NCBI GenBank assembly: GCA_963744005.1 | Contig: CAVURU010000003.1 | Location: forward strand, 1,860,001 to 1,924,000 | Source of the DNA: Palsa-504 sp963744005 | Lineage (GTDB): Bacteria > Actinomycetota > Actinomycetes > Streptosporangiales > Streptosporangiaceae | DNA length: 64,000 nucleotides | Direction: 5' to 3' | Shown: positions 27,027 through 35,910 of the stretch, piece after piece | Layout of the letters: each line of letters opens with the position of its first letter | Numbering within the stretch: position 1 is the stretch's first letter | Program-made: the position numbers and the translations under genes | The notes under the pieces: model-generated | Seen by the model: the letters and a program-made list of their open reading frames with translations, nothing else | What the model was told of the DNA's origin: nothing | Database searches by the model: none

Positions 27027-29792
27027 GTGCAGGACCGGCAGCCGCCGCTGGGCGTTTTCGTCGGCCGGGCTGGCGAACGGGCCCGGGTGGCCGAGGTCGC
27101 GGACCGGGCCGGGGCCGGGCAGCCGTGGCTGGTCGCCATCGAGGGTGACCCCGGGCTCGGGAAGACGACCCTGGCGCGACGGTGCCTGGCCGAGACGGCC
27201 GGCCTGCGGGTGCTGCAGGCCCGGGCCAGCCAGGCGGAGACGGACCTGGAGTTCGGGCTGGCCGATCAGCTGCTGCGGGCGGCCGGGTCGGCCGCGGACC
27301 TGATCAGCCCGGGGGCCGGGACGGGCGCGGAGGTGTCGTCGTTCGCGGTCGGGGCGCGGCTGCTGACGGTGGTGGGCGAGCAGGCCGCGGCGGGCCCGGT
27401 GGCGATCTTCGTCGATGACCTGCAGTGGGCCGACCGCTCCTCGGTAGAGGCGCTGACCTTCATGCTGCGCCGCCTGTCCGTGGACCCGGTCCTGGCCGTC
27501 GTCACCTACCGCGGCCCAGCTGACCACCTGAACGACACGGCCCGCCGGATGCTGTCCGGCGTGGAGAACCAGCTGCACCTGCAGCTGGACGGCCTGGCCC
27601 CCGATGAGGTGGCCTCGCTGGCCGACGCGCTGGGGACGGGGTCGCTGGAGGACGAGGTGGTGGCCCGGCTGCACGCTAATACCGGGGGTCATCCGCTGTA
27701 CCTGCGGACGCTGCTGTCGGCGGGGTCGGGGTTCGACCCGCATGCGCCGGGCCGCCCGGTGCTGCCGCGGTCGCTGGCCGCGGCGGTCGGGGAGCACCTG
27801 GCCGCGCTGCCCGCCGCGACCCGGGGGGTCCTGGAGATGCTGGCCGTGCTGAACCAGCGGCTGCCGCTGGCCCAGCTCGGCCAGGCCGCCCAGGACCCCG
27901 CGCCGGGCGAGGCGGCCGAGCCCGCCGTGACCGCCGGGCTGATCTCCTGGTGGCCCGAGGAGCCGACCTGCCCGGTGGCCATCCGCCACCTGCTGGTCCG
28001 GGACGCCATCTACGCCGGCATCCCGGCCAGCCGCCGCCGCCAGCTGCACGCCCGGGCCGCGTCGTTCGTCGGCGAAGCGGCCTCCTGGGAACACCGGGTG
28101 GCCGCGCTGGACCGGCCGGACGAGGACCTGGCGGCCCAGCTCGAGCGGCAGGCCGCCGGCGAGGCGGCCGGCGGGCGGCTGGGCCTGGCCGCCACCCACC
28201 TGCAGTGGGCGTCGGACATCTCCCCGGCCCGGGATGACCGGGAACGACGGCTGCTGACCGCCGCCCTGCACCTGATGCTGACCGAGGAGTCCCGCGGCCT
28301 GGCCCTGCGCGAGGCGGTCGAGGAGACGGCGCCGACCGCGCTGCGCAGCGGGGTGCTGGGGACCATGGCCTACGCCTCAGGCCAGCTGGGCGAGGCCGAA
28401 CGGCAGTTCCGCGAGGCCCTCGAGGCGGCCCGGGAGGAACCGGACGGCCAGCCGCTGTCCGCCCTGATCGCCAACCGGCTGGCCAGCACCTACACCCTGA
28501 TGGGCGCGGGCGAGAAGGTCGTGGCCTTCGGCCGCCAGGCGCTGGAGAGCGGCACGATGGATCCCGCCGCGGCCAGCCGGACCCGGCCGCTGGTGGCCAT
28601 CGGCGCCGCGCAGATGTCGGGGCCTGACGCCGGGCTGGCCGAGCTGGCCCACCTGGCCGCCGACCCGGCCCGGGTGCCGGCCATCGACGTGGACGGCCTG
28701 TCCTACCGGGGCATGCTGCGGCTGCTGGCCGGGGACCTGGGCCCGGCCACCGGCGACCTGACGGCCAGCCTGGGCCTGGTACGCCGGGGGGCCACCCTCA
28801 CCCTGGGCCTGCGGGCCTACTTCTACCTGGCCGTGGCCCAGTACCTGGCGGGCCAGTGGGACGACGTGCTGCTCACCGCCGAGCAGGGGCTGTCGGCCGC
28901 CGCCATCCATCCGCGCCGGTTCGAGCTGCCGCTGCTGCACCTGGCCGCGGCCTGCGTGCCGGCCGGCCGGGGCGCGAGCGAGGAGGCCGGGCGGCACGCA
29001 GCGCTGGCCGCCGAGGCCGCGGCCAGCCTGGACTACGGGCAGGAGCGGGTGTACGCGGCGGTGGCCCGGGCGCTGATCGCCCAGGCGGCCGGTGACTACC
29101 TGGGCATGGCCGACGCGCTCGGCCCCTGGCAGGAGGACTCGGCGCTGGACGGCCGGAGCCGGGTGTGGGCCGTGCTGTGGCGACCGCTGCTGGTGGAGGG
29201 ACTGGCCGGATCGGGGCAGCTGGAGGCGGCCGAAGCGGTCCTGGCCCAGTTGCAGGCGGGCAGCGGCGAGGTGACCTACCTGGCCCCGGCGCTGGCCTGG
29301 CTCGAAGGGTGGCTGGCCGAGCAGCGCGGCGACCCGGAGCGGGCCCTGGCCAGTTACCAGCGCGGCGAGGCGGAAGCCAGCAGCGGCAGCCCGGTGCACC
29401 GCGGCCGGCTGCTGCTGGCCCACGGACGGCTGCTGCGCCGCACCGGCCAGCGACGGCAGGCCGTCGAGCGGTTGCGGGAGGCCAGCGAGCTGTACCACGC
29501 GCTGCGCGCCCAGCCCTTCATCGCCCGGGCCGAGGAGGAACTGGCCGCCTGCCAGCTGCCGGGCGGCAGCCCGGCCAAGAAGCAGTCGGCCCTGACGCTG
29601 ACCAGCCGGGAGACGGAGGTCGCCCATCTCGTCGGCCGGGGCCTGTCCAACCCGGAGATCGCCGCCGAGCTGTTCATCAGCCGCAAGGCGGTCGAGTACC
29701 ACCTGGGCAACATCTACGCCAAGTGCGGCCTGCACGGCCGCCAGGAGCTCCGGCGCTTCGTAGAGCAATGGGGCCAGCCCGCCGCCGCCTGA
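27027..29792 (+). CDS. LAL-type LuxR transcriptional regulator with AAA ATPase, copy 1
   Basis: 921 residues from GTG 27027 (VQDRQPPLGVFVGRAGERAR). Walker A EGDPGLGKTTLA at about 39-50 and Walker B VAIFVDDLQWAD at about 125-136. A long helical TPR-like middle spans about 330-840. The C-terminal LuxR HTH (about 853-912) reads LTSRETEVAHLVGRGLSNPE followed by IAAELFISRKAVEYHLGNIY. The layout is MalT-like: ligand and ATP state control DNA binding. The 17-bp dyads around it are the obvious candidate targets. A paralogue of identical length lies at 38.1-40.9 kb. Confidence 0.9.
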   Translation: MQDRQPPLGVFVGRAGERARVAEVADRAGAGQPWLVAIEGDPGLGKTTLARRCLAETAGLRVLQARASQAETDLEFGLADQLLRAAGSAADLISPGAGTGAEVSSFAVGARLLTVVGEQAAAGPVAIFVDDLQWADRSSVEALTFMLRRLSVDPVLAVVTYRGPADHLNDTARRMLSGVENQLHLQLDGLAPDEVASLADALGTGSLEDEVVARLHANTGGHPLYLRTLLSAGSGFDPHAPGRPVLPRSLAAAVGEHLAALPAATRGVLEMLAVLNQRLPLAQLGQAAQDPAPGEAAEPAVTAGLISWWPEEPTCPVAIRHLLVRDAIYAGIPASRRRQLHARAASFVGEAASWEHRVAALDRPDEDLAAQLERQAAGEAAGGRLGLAATHLQWASDISPARDDRERRLLTAALHLMLTEESRGLALREAVEETAPTALRSGVLGTMAYASGQLGEAERQFREALEAAREEPDGQPLSALIANRLASTYTLMGAGEKVVAFGRQALESGTMDPAAASRTRPLVAIGAAQMSGPDAGLAELAHLAADPARVPAIDVDGLSYRGMLRLLAGDLGPATGDLTASLGLVRRGATLTLGLRAYFYLAVAQYLAGQWDDVLLTAEQGLSAAAIHPRRFELPLLHLAAACVPAGRGASEEAGRHAALAAEAAASLDYGQERVYAAVARALIAQAAGDYLGMADALGPWQEDSALDGRSRVWAVLWRPLLVEGLAGSGQLEAAEAVLAQLQAGSGEVTYLAPALAWLEGWLAEQRGDPERALASYQRGEAEASSGSPVHRGRLLLAHGRLLRRTGQRRQAVERLREASELYHALRAQPFIARAEEELAACQLPGGSPAKKQSALTLTSRETEVAHLVGRGLSNPEIAAELFISRKAVEYHLGNIYAKCGLHGRQELRRFVEQWGQPAAA

Positions 29793-29819
29793 CCTCTCCG
29801 GGAGGGTCCTGGGGAGGAA

Positions 29820-29840
29820 AACTAGGGAGTTCGCCTAGGG
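29820..29840 (+). promoter_or_regulatory. Dyad site D upstream of lysS
   Basis: Core CTAGGGAGTTCGCCTAG (29822-29838) on the plus strand, 27 bp after the LAL regulator stop and 75 bp before the lysS start. GGAAAGTGGA follows about 19 bp beyond the dyad, aligning with GACAGTRGA at sites B and C. Confidence 0.75.
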
Positions 29841-29915
29841 ACGAGGGCGGCGGGTCAGCGGAAAGTGGAAACAACGACAACGAGACAGCCGAGCTGAGCC
29901 GAAGGACATCTGCCC

Positions 29916-31442
29916 ATGAGCACCGCAGTGCATGAGGACAATGGCAACACGACGGCTGGGCCCGCCTCAGAGGGTCCGACCGGGCAGGCCGCCGAGCGCC
30001 GGGCCAAGCGCGACGCGCTGGCCGGCCTGGGCGTCAACCCCTACCCCACCCGGTTCGACCGGACCGCGACCATGGCCGAGCTGCACCAGGCGCACGCCGA
30101 GCTGGAGCCGGACACGCGGACGGGCGAGGAAGCGAAGGTGGCCGGCCGGGTCGCCTCCATGCGAGGTCACGGCAAGCTCCGGTTCGCCACCATCGAAGAC
30201 GCCAGCGGCACCATCCAGCTCATGTTCCGGGCCGACAACGTCCCGGCGGACGCGGCCGCGGTCGAGGCGCTCATCGACCTGGGCGACTGGGTCGGCGCGA
30301 CCGGCGAGGTCATCACCAGCCGCCGAGGTGAGCTGTCCGTCGACGTGACGGACATCCAGATCCTGTCCAAGGCACTGCGGCCGCTGCCCGACAAGTGGCA
30401 CGGCCTGAACGAGGCCGAGACCAAGTACCGCCAGCGCGAGGTGGACCTGCTGGCCAACAAGGAGAGCCGCCGGGTCTTCGACATCCGGTTCAAGGTGCTG
30501 TCCGTGCTGCGGGACCGGCTCGAGGCCCAGCACTTCGTCGAGGTCGAGACGCCCATCTTGCAGCCGCAGGCGGGCGGGGCGATCGCCCGGCCGTTCTTCA
30601 CCCACGCCAACGCGCTGGACACCGAGTTCAGCCTGCGCATCGCGCCGGAGCTGTACCTCAAGCGGCTGGTCATCGGCGGCTACGAGCGGGTCTTCGAGAT
30701 CGCCAGGAACTTCCGCAACGAGGGGATCGACACCCGGCACAGCCCGGAGTTCACCTCGCTGGAGGCCTACCGGGCGTTCGGCGACTTCCACGACGGCATG
30801 GACCTGACCGAGCACCTGCTCACCGAGGCGGCCCGGGAGGCGGCCGGGCGGCTGGAATTCGACTTCGGCGGCCAGCGCGTCGACCTGACGCCGCCCTGGC
30901 CGCGGCGCGACCTGCTCGAGATGCTGGCCGAGGTCCTCGGCCAGCCGGTGCACCCGACGATGCCGGTCGAGGACGTGCGCCGGATCGCCGAGGCCCATGA
31001 GGTGCCCTACCTGCCGTCCTGGGGCTCGGGCAAGATCATCTTCGAGCTCTACGACAAGATCCTGATGCCGCAGACCGCCGGCCCGGTGTTCATCTACCAC
31101 TACCCCACCGAGGTCTCGCCGCTGGCCCGGCAGACGGTCGACGACCCGACCGTCACCGACCGGTTCGAGCTGGTCATCACCGGCCGCGAGCTGGCCAACG
31201 GGTACAGCGAGCTCAACGACCCGGACGAGCAGGCCAAGCGGTTCAGGGCCGAGGCGGCGCTGGCCGCCGGGGGCGACGCCGAGGCCCACCCGGCCGACAA
31301 CGCGTTCGTGCGGGCGCTGGAGTACGGGCTGCCGCCCACCTCCGGCATCGGGATCGGGATCGACCGGCTCATCATGCTGCTGGCCGAGGTCCCGGCCATC
31401 CGCGACGTCATCCTCTTCCCGATCATGCGCCCGGAGGCGTGA
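29916..31442 (+). CDS. lysS: Lysyl-tRNA synthetase, class II
   Basis: Charges tRNA-Lys with lysine. 508 residues: an N-terminal OB-fold anticodon domain (about 60-170, KVAGRVASMRGHGKLRFATI), then the class II core with motif 2 RVFEIARNFRNEGIDTRH and motif 3 GIGIGIDRLIMLL. Start ATG 29916 (MSTAVHEDNGNT). It is the first gene of a four-gene operon, 1 bp before the lysyl-lipid synthase fusion, and has dyad D in its promoter. In mycobacteria LysX fuses a LysRS to the same lipid lysyltransferase domain; here they are separate adjacent genes. It may be an extra synthetase or the only one. Confidence 0.95.
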   Translation: MSTAVHEDNGNTTAGPASEGPTGQAAERRAKRDALAGLGVNPYPTRFDRTATMAELHQAHAELEPDTRTGEEAKVAGRVASMRGHGKLRFATIEDASGTIQLMFRADNVPADAAAVEALIDLGDWVGATGEVITSRRGELSVDVTDIQILSKALRPLPDKWHGLNEAETKYRQREVDLLANKESRRVFDIRFKVLSVLRDRLEAQHFVEVETPILQPQAGGAIARPFFTHANALDTEFSLRIAPELYLKRLVIGGYERVFEIARNFRNEGIDTRHSPEFTSLEAYRAFGDFHDGMDLTEHLLTEAAREAAGRLEFDFGGQRVDLTPPWPRRDLLEMLAEVLGQPVHPTMPVEDVRRIAEAHEVPYLPSWGSGKIIFELYDKILMPQTAGPVFIYHYPTEVSPLARQTVDDPTVTDRFELVITGRELANGYSELNDPDEQAKRFRAEAALAAGGDAEAHPADNAFVRALEYGLPPTSGIGIGIDRLIMLLAEVPAIRDVILFPIMRPEA

Positions 31443-31443
31443 G

Positions 31444-34374
31444 ATGACCACGACAGCTGAGCGCCCCGCCGCCGGCGAGGCCGGTGCTGAGGCGCCCTTC
31501 TACGTACCGGACCTGATCCGGCTCGACGTGGCCCGGGGCAGCCGGGTGGTCGTGGTGAGCGACCTGCACCTGGCGCCGGCCGCGTCGGAGGTGTCGACCA
31601 ACGCGGCCGACGAGCTGGCCCAGGTGCTGGGCAATTTCCACCTGCCCGGGCTGCTCGTCATCGCCGGCGACGGGTTCGAGATGCTGGCCGCGGCCCCGGA
31701 CGTGGCCGGTATCCTGGACGCCCATCCGCAGTTCACCGACGCGGTCAAGGGCTTCGCGGCGGACAAGAACCACCGCGTGGTGGTGACCCCCGGCAACCAC
31801 GACGGGCAGCTGGCCTGGGATGAGGAGTCGGCGGCCGTGCTGCGGGAGCGGCTCGGCGTGACCGACATGGCGCTGGCCTGCGACCTGGCCATCGAGACCG
31901 GCTCCGGCACCCAGCTGGTCCGGGTCATGCACGGCCACCAGTTCGACCAGTACAACGCGTTCGATGACCCCCGGTCCCCGGTCGACACCCCGCTCGGCCA
32001 CCACGTGGTCCGCCAGGTGCTGCCCAAGCTGGCCGCCCGGGACCAGCCCGGCGCGCTGCTGGAAGGGGTCCGGTGGACCAACGGCGACCCGGCCTCGTTC
32101 CTGGGCTCGCGGCTGCTGTACCGGATGGTGGCCGGCTGGCTGTGGTGGCTGGCGGTGCCGTTCGCGGCGGCGCTGCTGCTGCGCTTCATGTCCTTCGCCC
32201 CGGGCGTCAAGCCGCTGCTGCACGACCACGCCGAACGGTGGCTGATCATCTTCGGCATCCTGGTCGTGGGCATCGCGCTCATCGCCGCGTTCACCGCGCT
32301 GGTCACCATGCTCCGGGTCAACCGGGCGCTGGCCGACGCCTCGATCGGCGAGCGCGGCGACGCGGCGGCGCACAACGCGCTCGTCCGGGCCGAGGCGGCC
32401 CGGCTGATCACCGAGGGCTACGCGGGCCTGGTCACCGGGCACACCCACGAGCCGGAGATCTCCCAGGTCGGCAACGGGTTCTACGCCAACACCGGGTGCA
32501 ACACCGAGGTCGTGCGGGCGCTCAAGGCCCGGTTCGGGCTGCCCACCCCGTACCTGGCCGTGCGGCGGCAGTCGGTGATCGAGCTGACCGGCGGCCCGGT
32601 GCTGTCGGTGTCGCTCTCGCTGGCCGAGCAGCCCATCGGCCAGCCGACGGCCCTGGAACGGCTGGTGCTGGCGCGGGAACAGTCCCGGCCGACCACGCTG
32701 GAGGTCGTCGGCCGGCTCCCGGACGGATCGGTCTGGCCGATCGCCGAGCGGGCCCTGCTGCCCTGGGTGCGGCGCCGCCGGATCCGCCGGGTGGCGGCGT
32801 GGGGGCTGCTCATCGCGGGCGTGCTAAACGTGGTTCTGGCGCTGATGTGGTCGCTGCACTGGGTCCGGCCGGTCGGACTGTGGCTGCCGTTCGGCATTCA
32901 CCCCGACAGCGGGGTCACGGCCATCATCGGCGGCCTGGCGCTGGCCGGGGTGGGCCGCGGGGTCCGGCTCGGCTACCGCCGGTCCTGGGTGGCGGCCCTG
33001 GTCCTGCTGCTGGCCAGCACGGTGTACCGGCTGGTGCACGACGTCGGCCTGCCGGGCTCGGTCATCGCCTGCCTGTTCGGCCTCTGGCTGCTGCTGGAGC
33101 ACCGGCACTTCCGGGTCAGCCCGGCCGGCCTGCGCCGGTTCCTGGGCTACGCCATCATGACCACCTTCGTGGTGGTGGGCCTGGCCACCGGGCTGGACGT
33201 GGCCTTCGTGCAGTCCCGGGAGACCCGCGACGTGGTGATCCTGGTCATCGCCGGCCTGGTCCTCCTGGTCCTGGCCACGGCGCTGCCCGGCCGCGAGCAC
33301 CGGCGGACCGGGGAGGCGCGGGCGCAGGCCTTCGAGCGGGCCCGGGCCATCTTCGACAAGTACGGCGGCGACACCCTGGACTACTTCGCGCTGCGCGACG
33401 ACAAGTCCTGGCTGTTCTCCGGGAACACGCTGATCGCCTACTCGGTCATCAACCGCGTCATGCTCGTGTCGCCCGACCCGATCGGGCCGATCGACGAGCG
33501 GCTGGATGCGTGGACCGACGCGATGGACCTGGCCGACAGCAACGGCTGGTACATCTGCGTGCTGGCCGCGGCCGCGCCGTGGCTGCCGATCTACGAGGCG
33601 GCCGGGCTGACCGGGGTGTACATGGGCGACGAGGCCATCGTCGATTGCCAGGTCTTCTCGCTCAAGGGCAAGACGATGAAGTCGCTGCGGGGCGCCTACA
33701 ACCGGGTGTCCAAGGCGGGCTACACGGTCAAGGTCCTGGAACCGCTGGAGGCCAGTGACGAGCTGCGCCGGCAGCTGGAGGAGCTGGCCACCGAGACCCG
33801 CCAGGGCGAAGCCGAGCGCGGCTTCTCGATGACCCTGAGCCGGATGTTCGACCCGCGTGACACGGGCCTGCTGCTGGCCATCTGCCTGAACCCGGAGGGC
33901 AAGCCGGTGGCATTCAACCAGTACATCCCGGCCAGCCACGTCAACGGGTACTCCCTGGACCTGATGCGGCGGACCAGCGACCCGGACGCGCCTAACGGCC
34001 TGACCGACTTCGTGATCATCGAGACGATCAACTGGATGGCCGAACGGGGCCTGAACGGCCTGGGCCTGAACTTCGCGGTGATGCGGGCGGTGGTGGCCGG
34101 GGAGACCGGTTCCGGGCCGTGGCAGCAGGCGGAGCGGGCCGTGTTCCACCGCTTCAGCGACAGCATGCAGATCGAGTCGCTGTGGAACTTCAACAAGAAG
34201 TACGACCCCGAGTGGCGGCCGCGCTACTCGGTCGCCGATGACCGCGCGCACCTGCCGCGGGCCGGGCTGGCCATCGCCCGGGCCGAGTCGGTGTCCGAGC
34301 TGCCGGTGGTCGGCCGGTTCATGAAGCCGAAGACCCCGGCGGCCGCCCCCCAGGACAAGGAGCTCGTGCCATGA
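31444..34374 (+). CDS. Metallophosphoesterase / membrane / lysyl-lipid synthase (DUF2156) fusion
   Basis: 976 residues. Part 1 (about 30-360) is a calcineurin-like phosphoesterase with all motifs: VVVSDLHLAP, IAGDGFE, TPGNHDGQ, MHGHQFD and VTGHTHEPE. Two helices (about 225-285) are inserted before the last motif. Part 2 (about 445-615) has six more helices. Part 3 (about 620-935) is the MprF/LysX C-terminal domain (FDKYGGDTLDYFALRDDKSW, TMKSLRGAYNRVSKAGYTV, GLNFAVMRAVV) that moves aminoacyl groups from tRNA to phosphatidylglycerol. The phosphoesterase most resembles LpxH-type lipid pyrophosphatases in layout. It probably makes lysyl-lipid and trims a phosphate on the same or a related lipid. 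It overlaps the permease start by 4 bp. Confidence 0.88.
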   Translation: MTTTAERPAAGEAGAEAPFYVPDLIRLDVARGSRVVVVSDLHLAPAASEVSTNAADELAQVLGNFHLPGLLVIAGDGFEMLAAAPDVAGILDAHPQFTDAVKGFAADKNHRVVVTPGNHDGQLAWDEESAAVLRERLGVTDMALACDLAIETGSGTQLVRVMHGHQFDQYNAFDDPRSPVDTPLGHHVVRQVLPKLAARDQPGALLEGVRWTNGDPASFLGSRLLYRMVAGWLWWLAVPFAAALLLRFMSFAPGVKPLLHDHAERWLIIFGILVVGIALIAAFTALVTMLRVNRALADASIGERGDAAAHNALVRAEAARLITEGYAGLVTGHTHEPEISQVGNGFYANTGCNTEVVRALKARFGLPTPYLAVRRQSVIELTGGPVLSVSLSLAEQPIGQPTALERLVLAREQSRPTTLEVVGRLPDGSVWPIAERALLPWVRRRRIRRVAAWGLLIAGVLNVVLALMWSLHWVRPVGLWLPFGIHPDSGVTAIIGGLALAGVGRGVRLGYRRSWVAALVLLLASTVYRLVHDVGLPGSVIACLFGLWLLLEHRHFRVSPAGLRRFLGYAIMTTFVVVGLATGLDVAFVQSRETRDVVILVIAGLVLLVLATALPGREHRRTGEARAQAFERARAIFDKYGGDTLDYFALRDDKSWLFSGNTLIAYSVINRVMLVSPDPIGPIDERLDAWTDAMDLADSNGWYICVLAAAAPWLPIYEAAGLTGVYMGDEAIVDCQVFSLKGKTMKSLRGAYNRVSKAGYTVKVLEPLEASDELRRQLEELATETRQGEAERGFSMTLSRMFDPRDTGLLLAICLNPEGKPVAFNQYIPASHVNGYSLDLMRRTSDPDAPNGLTDFVIIETINWMAERGLNGLGLNFAVMRAVVAGETGSGPWQQAERAVFHRFSDSMQIESLWNFNKKYDPEWRPRYSVADDRAHLPRAGLAIARAESVSELPVVGRFMKPKTPAAAPQDKELVP

Positions 34375-35903
34375 CCACGCGACAGTGGCATCTGACCCGG
34401 GGCCGGGAGCACCCGGACGACGCCGGCACGCTGGCGGTGGAGACCGGAGTCCCCACCGCCGGGCTGGTGGGCGAGGCGCCGACCGGGCGGATGGCCCGGC
34501 GGCTGGGCGTGGTCGGCCTGGCCCTGGTGCTGATCTCGGCCATGGACAGCATCCGCAACCTGCCCACCACGGCCACCTTCGGCTGGTCGGCGATCTTCTT
34601 CTACGGCATCGCGGTCCTGACCTACCTGATCCCGGTGGCGCTGTGCTCGGCCGAGCTGGCCACCACGGTCGGCGGCGGGATGTACCGCTGGGTCCGGGAG
34701 GCGTTCGGCTCGCGGTGGGGCTTCCTGGCCGTGTGGTGTGACTGGTCCGAGAACATCGTCTGGTTCCCCACCGTGCTGGTCTTCCTGGCCACCACGGCCG
34801 CCTACGTGATCAACCCCGACCTGGCCGAGAACAAGGCGTTCCTGGTCCCGGTCATGCTGATCATCTTCTGGTCGGTGACCGCGTTCTCCACGTTGGGGTC
34901 GCTGAAGTCGGCGCGCTGGACGGGCATCGGCGTGATCATCGGCACGGCCGTGCCGACCGCGGTCATCATCGGCCTGGGCCTGTGGTGGACGGCCAGCGGC
35001 CGGCCCTCGGAGATCCCGTTCCACGCCAGCGCCATCGTGCCCGCCTGGAACGGCCTGGCCAGCCTGGTCTACGCGGCCGGGATCGTGGTCGCCTTCGCCG
35101 GCATGGAGATCGGCGGCTTCTACTCGCACGTGACCAAGAACGTGCGGCGGACCTACCCCGGGTCGGTGCTGGTGGCCGCGACCACCGTCGCGGTGCTGTC
35201 CATCCTGGGCAGCGTGGCCATCGCCATGGTGGTGCCGGGCAAGCAGATCCAGCTGGCGGGCGGCATCATGCAGGCGGTGTCGATCTTCTTCACCAAGCTC
35301 GGCATCTCCTCGCTGATCAAGCCGTTCGGGGTGCTGGTCATCATCGGCGTGCTGTGCGGGCTGGCCTCGTGGAGCCTGGGCCCGGCCGAGGGCATGCGCC
35401 GGGTGGCCGCAGACGGCCACCTCAACCCGTGGTGGGGCCGGACCAACCGCCGCGGCGCCCCGACGTCGGTGCTCATCCTGCAGGCCACACTGGGCTCGCT
35501 GCTGGCCCTGGCCATGGTGTTCGTCGACAACATCAACACCTACTACTGGATGCTGACCGCCCTGGTGGCTCAGACCTTCCTGGTCATGTACTTCCTGATG
35601 TACATCTCGGTGCTGCGGCTGCGGAAGACCGAACCGGACGCGCCGCGGCCGTTCAAGATTCCGGGCGGCAAGCCGGGGCTCTTCCTGGTCACCGGGGCGG
35701 GCATCGTCGGGGCGCTGTTCACCTTCTTCCTGGGCTTCATCCCGGCCACCCACTTGTCGACGGCCGGGACGATCGCCTACGTCGCGGTCATGGCGTTCGG
35801 GATGCTGGTCATCGTGGGCACGCCATTCCTGCTGCACCGCGGGCCGTCACTCAAGGCCGACAGCCAGGTCGACCCGCACCTGGCCGGGCCGACCGGAGAC
35901 TGA
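34371..35903 (+). CDS. APC-family amino-acid permease
   Basis: 510 residues with about twelve helices. The N-terminal APC segment GVVGLALVLISAMDSIRNLP and the region GGGMYRWVREAFGSRWGFLAVWC resemble the glutamate/GABA antiporter group. The start ATG overlaps the stop of the synthase fusion (ATGA), so it is translated from the same message as lysS and the fusion. Context suggests uptake or exchange of the amino acid used for lipid modification, possibly lysine or another basic amino acid; this is not proven by sequence. Confidence 0.88.
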   Translation: MTTRQWHLTRGREHPDDAGTLAVETGVPTAGLVGEAPTGRMARRLGVVGLALVLISAMDSIRNLPTTATFGWSAIFFYGIAVLTYLIPVALCSAELATTVGGGMYRWVREAFGSRWGFLAVWCDWSENIVWFPTVLVFLATTAAYVINPDLAENKAFLVPVMLIIFWSVTAFSTLGSLKSARWTGIGVIIGTAVPTAVIIGLGLWWTASGRPSEIPFHASAIVPAWNGLASLVYAAGIVVAFAGMEIGGFYSHVTKNVRRTYPGSVLVAATTVAVLSILGSVAIAMVVPGKQIQLAGGIMQAVSIFFTKLGISSLIKPFGVLVIIGVLCGLASWSLGPAEGMRRVAADGHLNPWWGRTNRRGAPTSVLILQATLGSLLALAMVFVDNINTYYWMLTALVAQTFLVMYFLMYISVLRLRKTEPDAPRPFKIPGGKPGLFLVTGAGIVGALFTFFLGFIPATHLSTAGTIAYVAVMAFGMLVIVGTPFLLHRGPSLKADSQVDPHLAGPTGD

Positions 35904-35910
35904 GGCGGCG

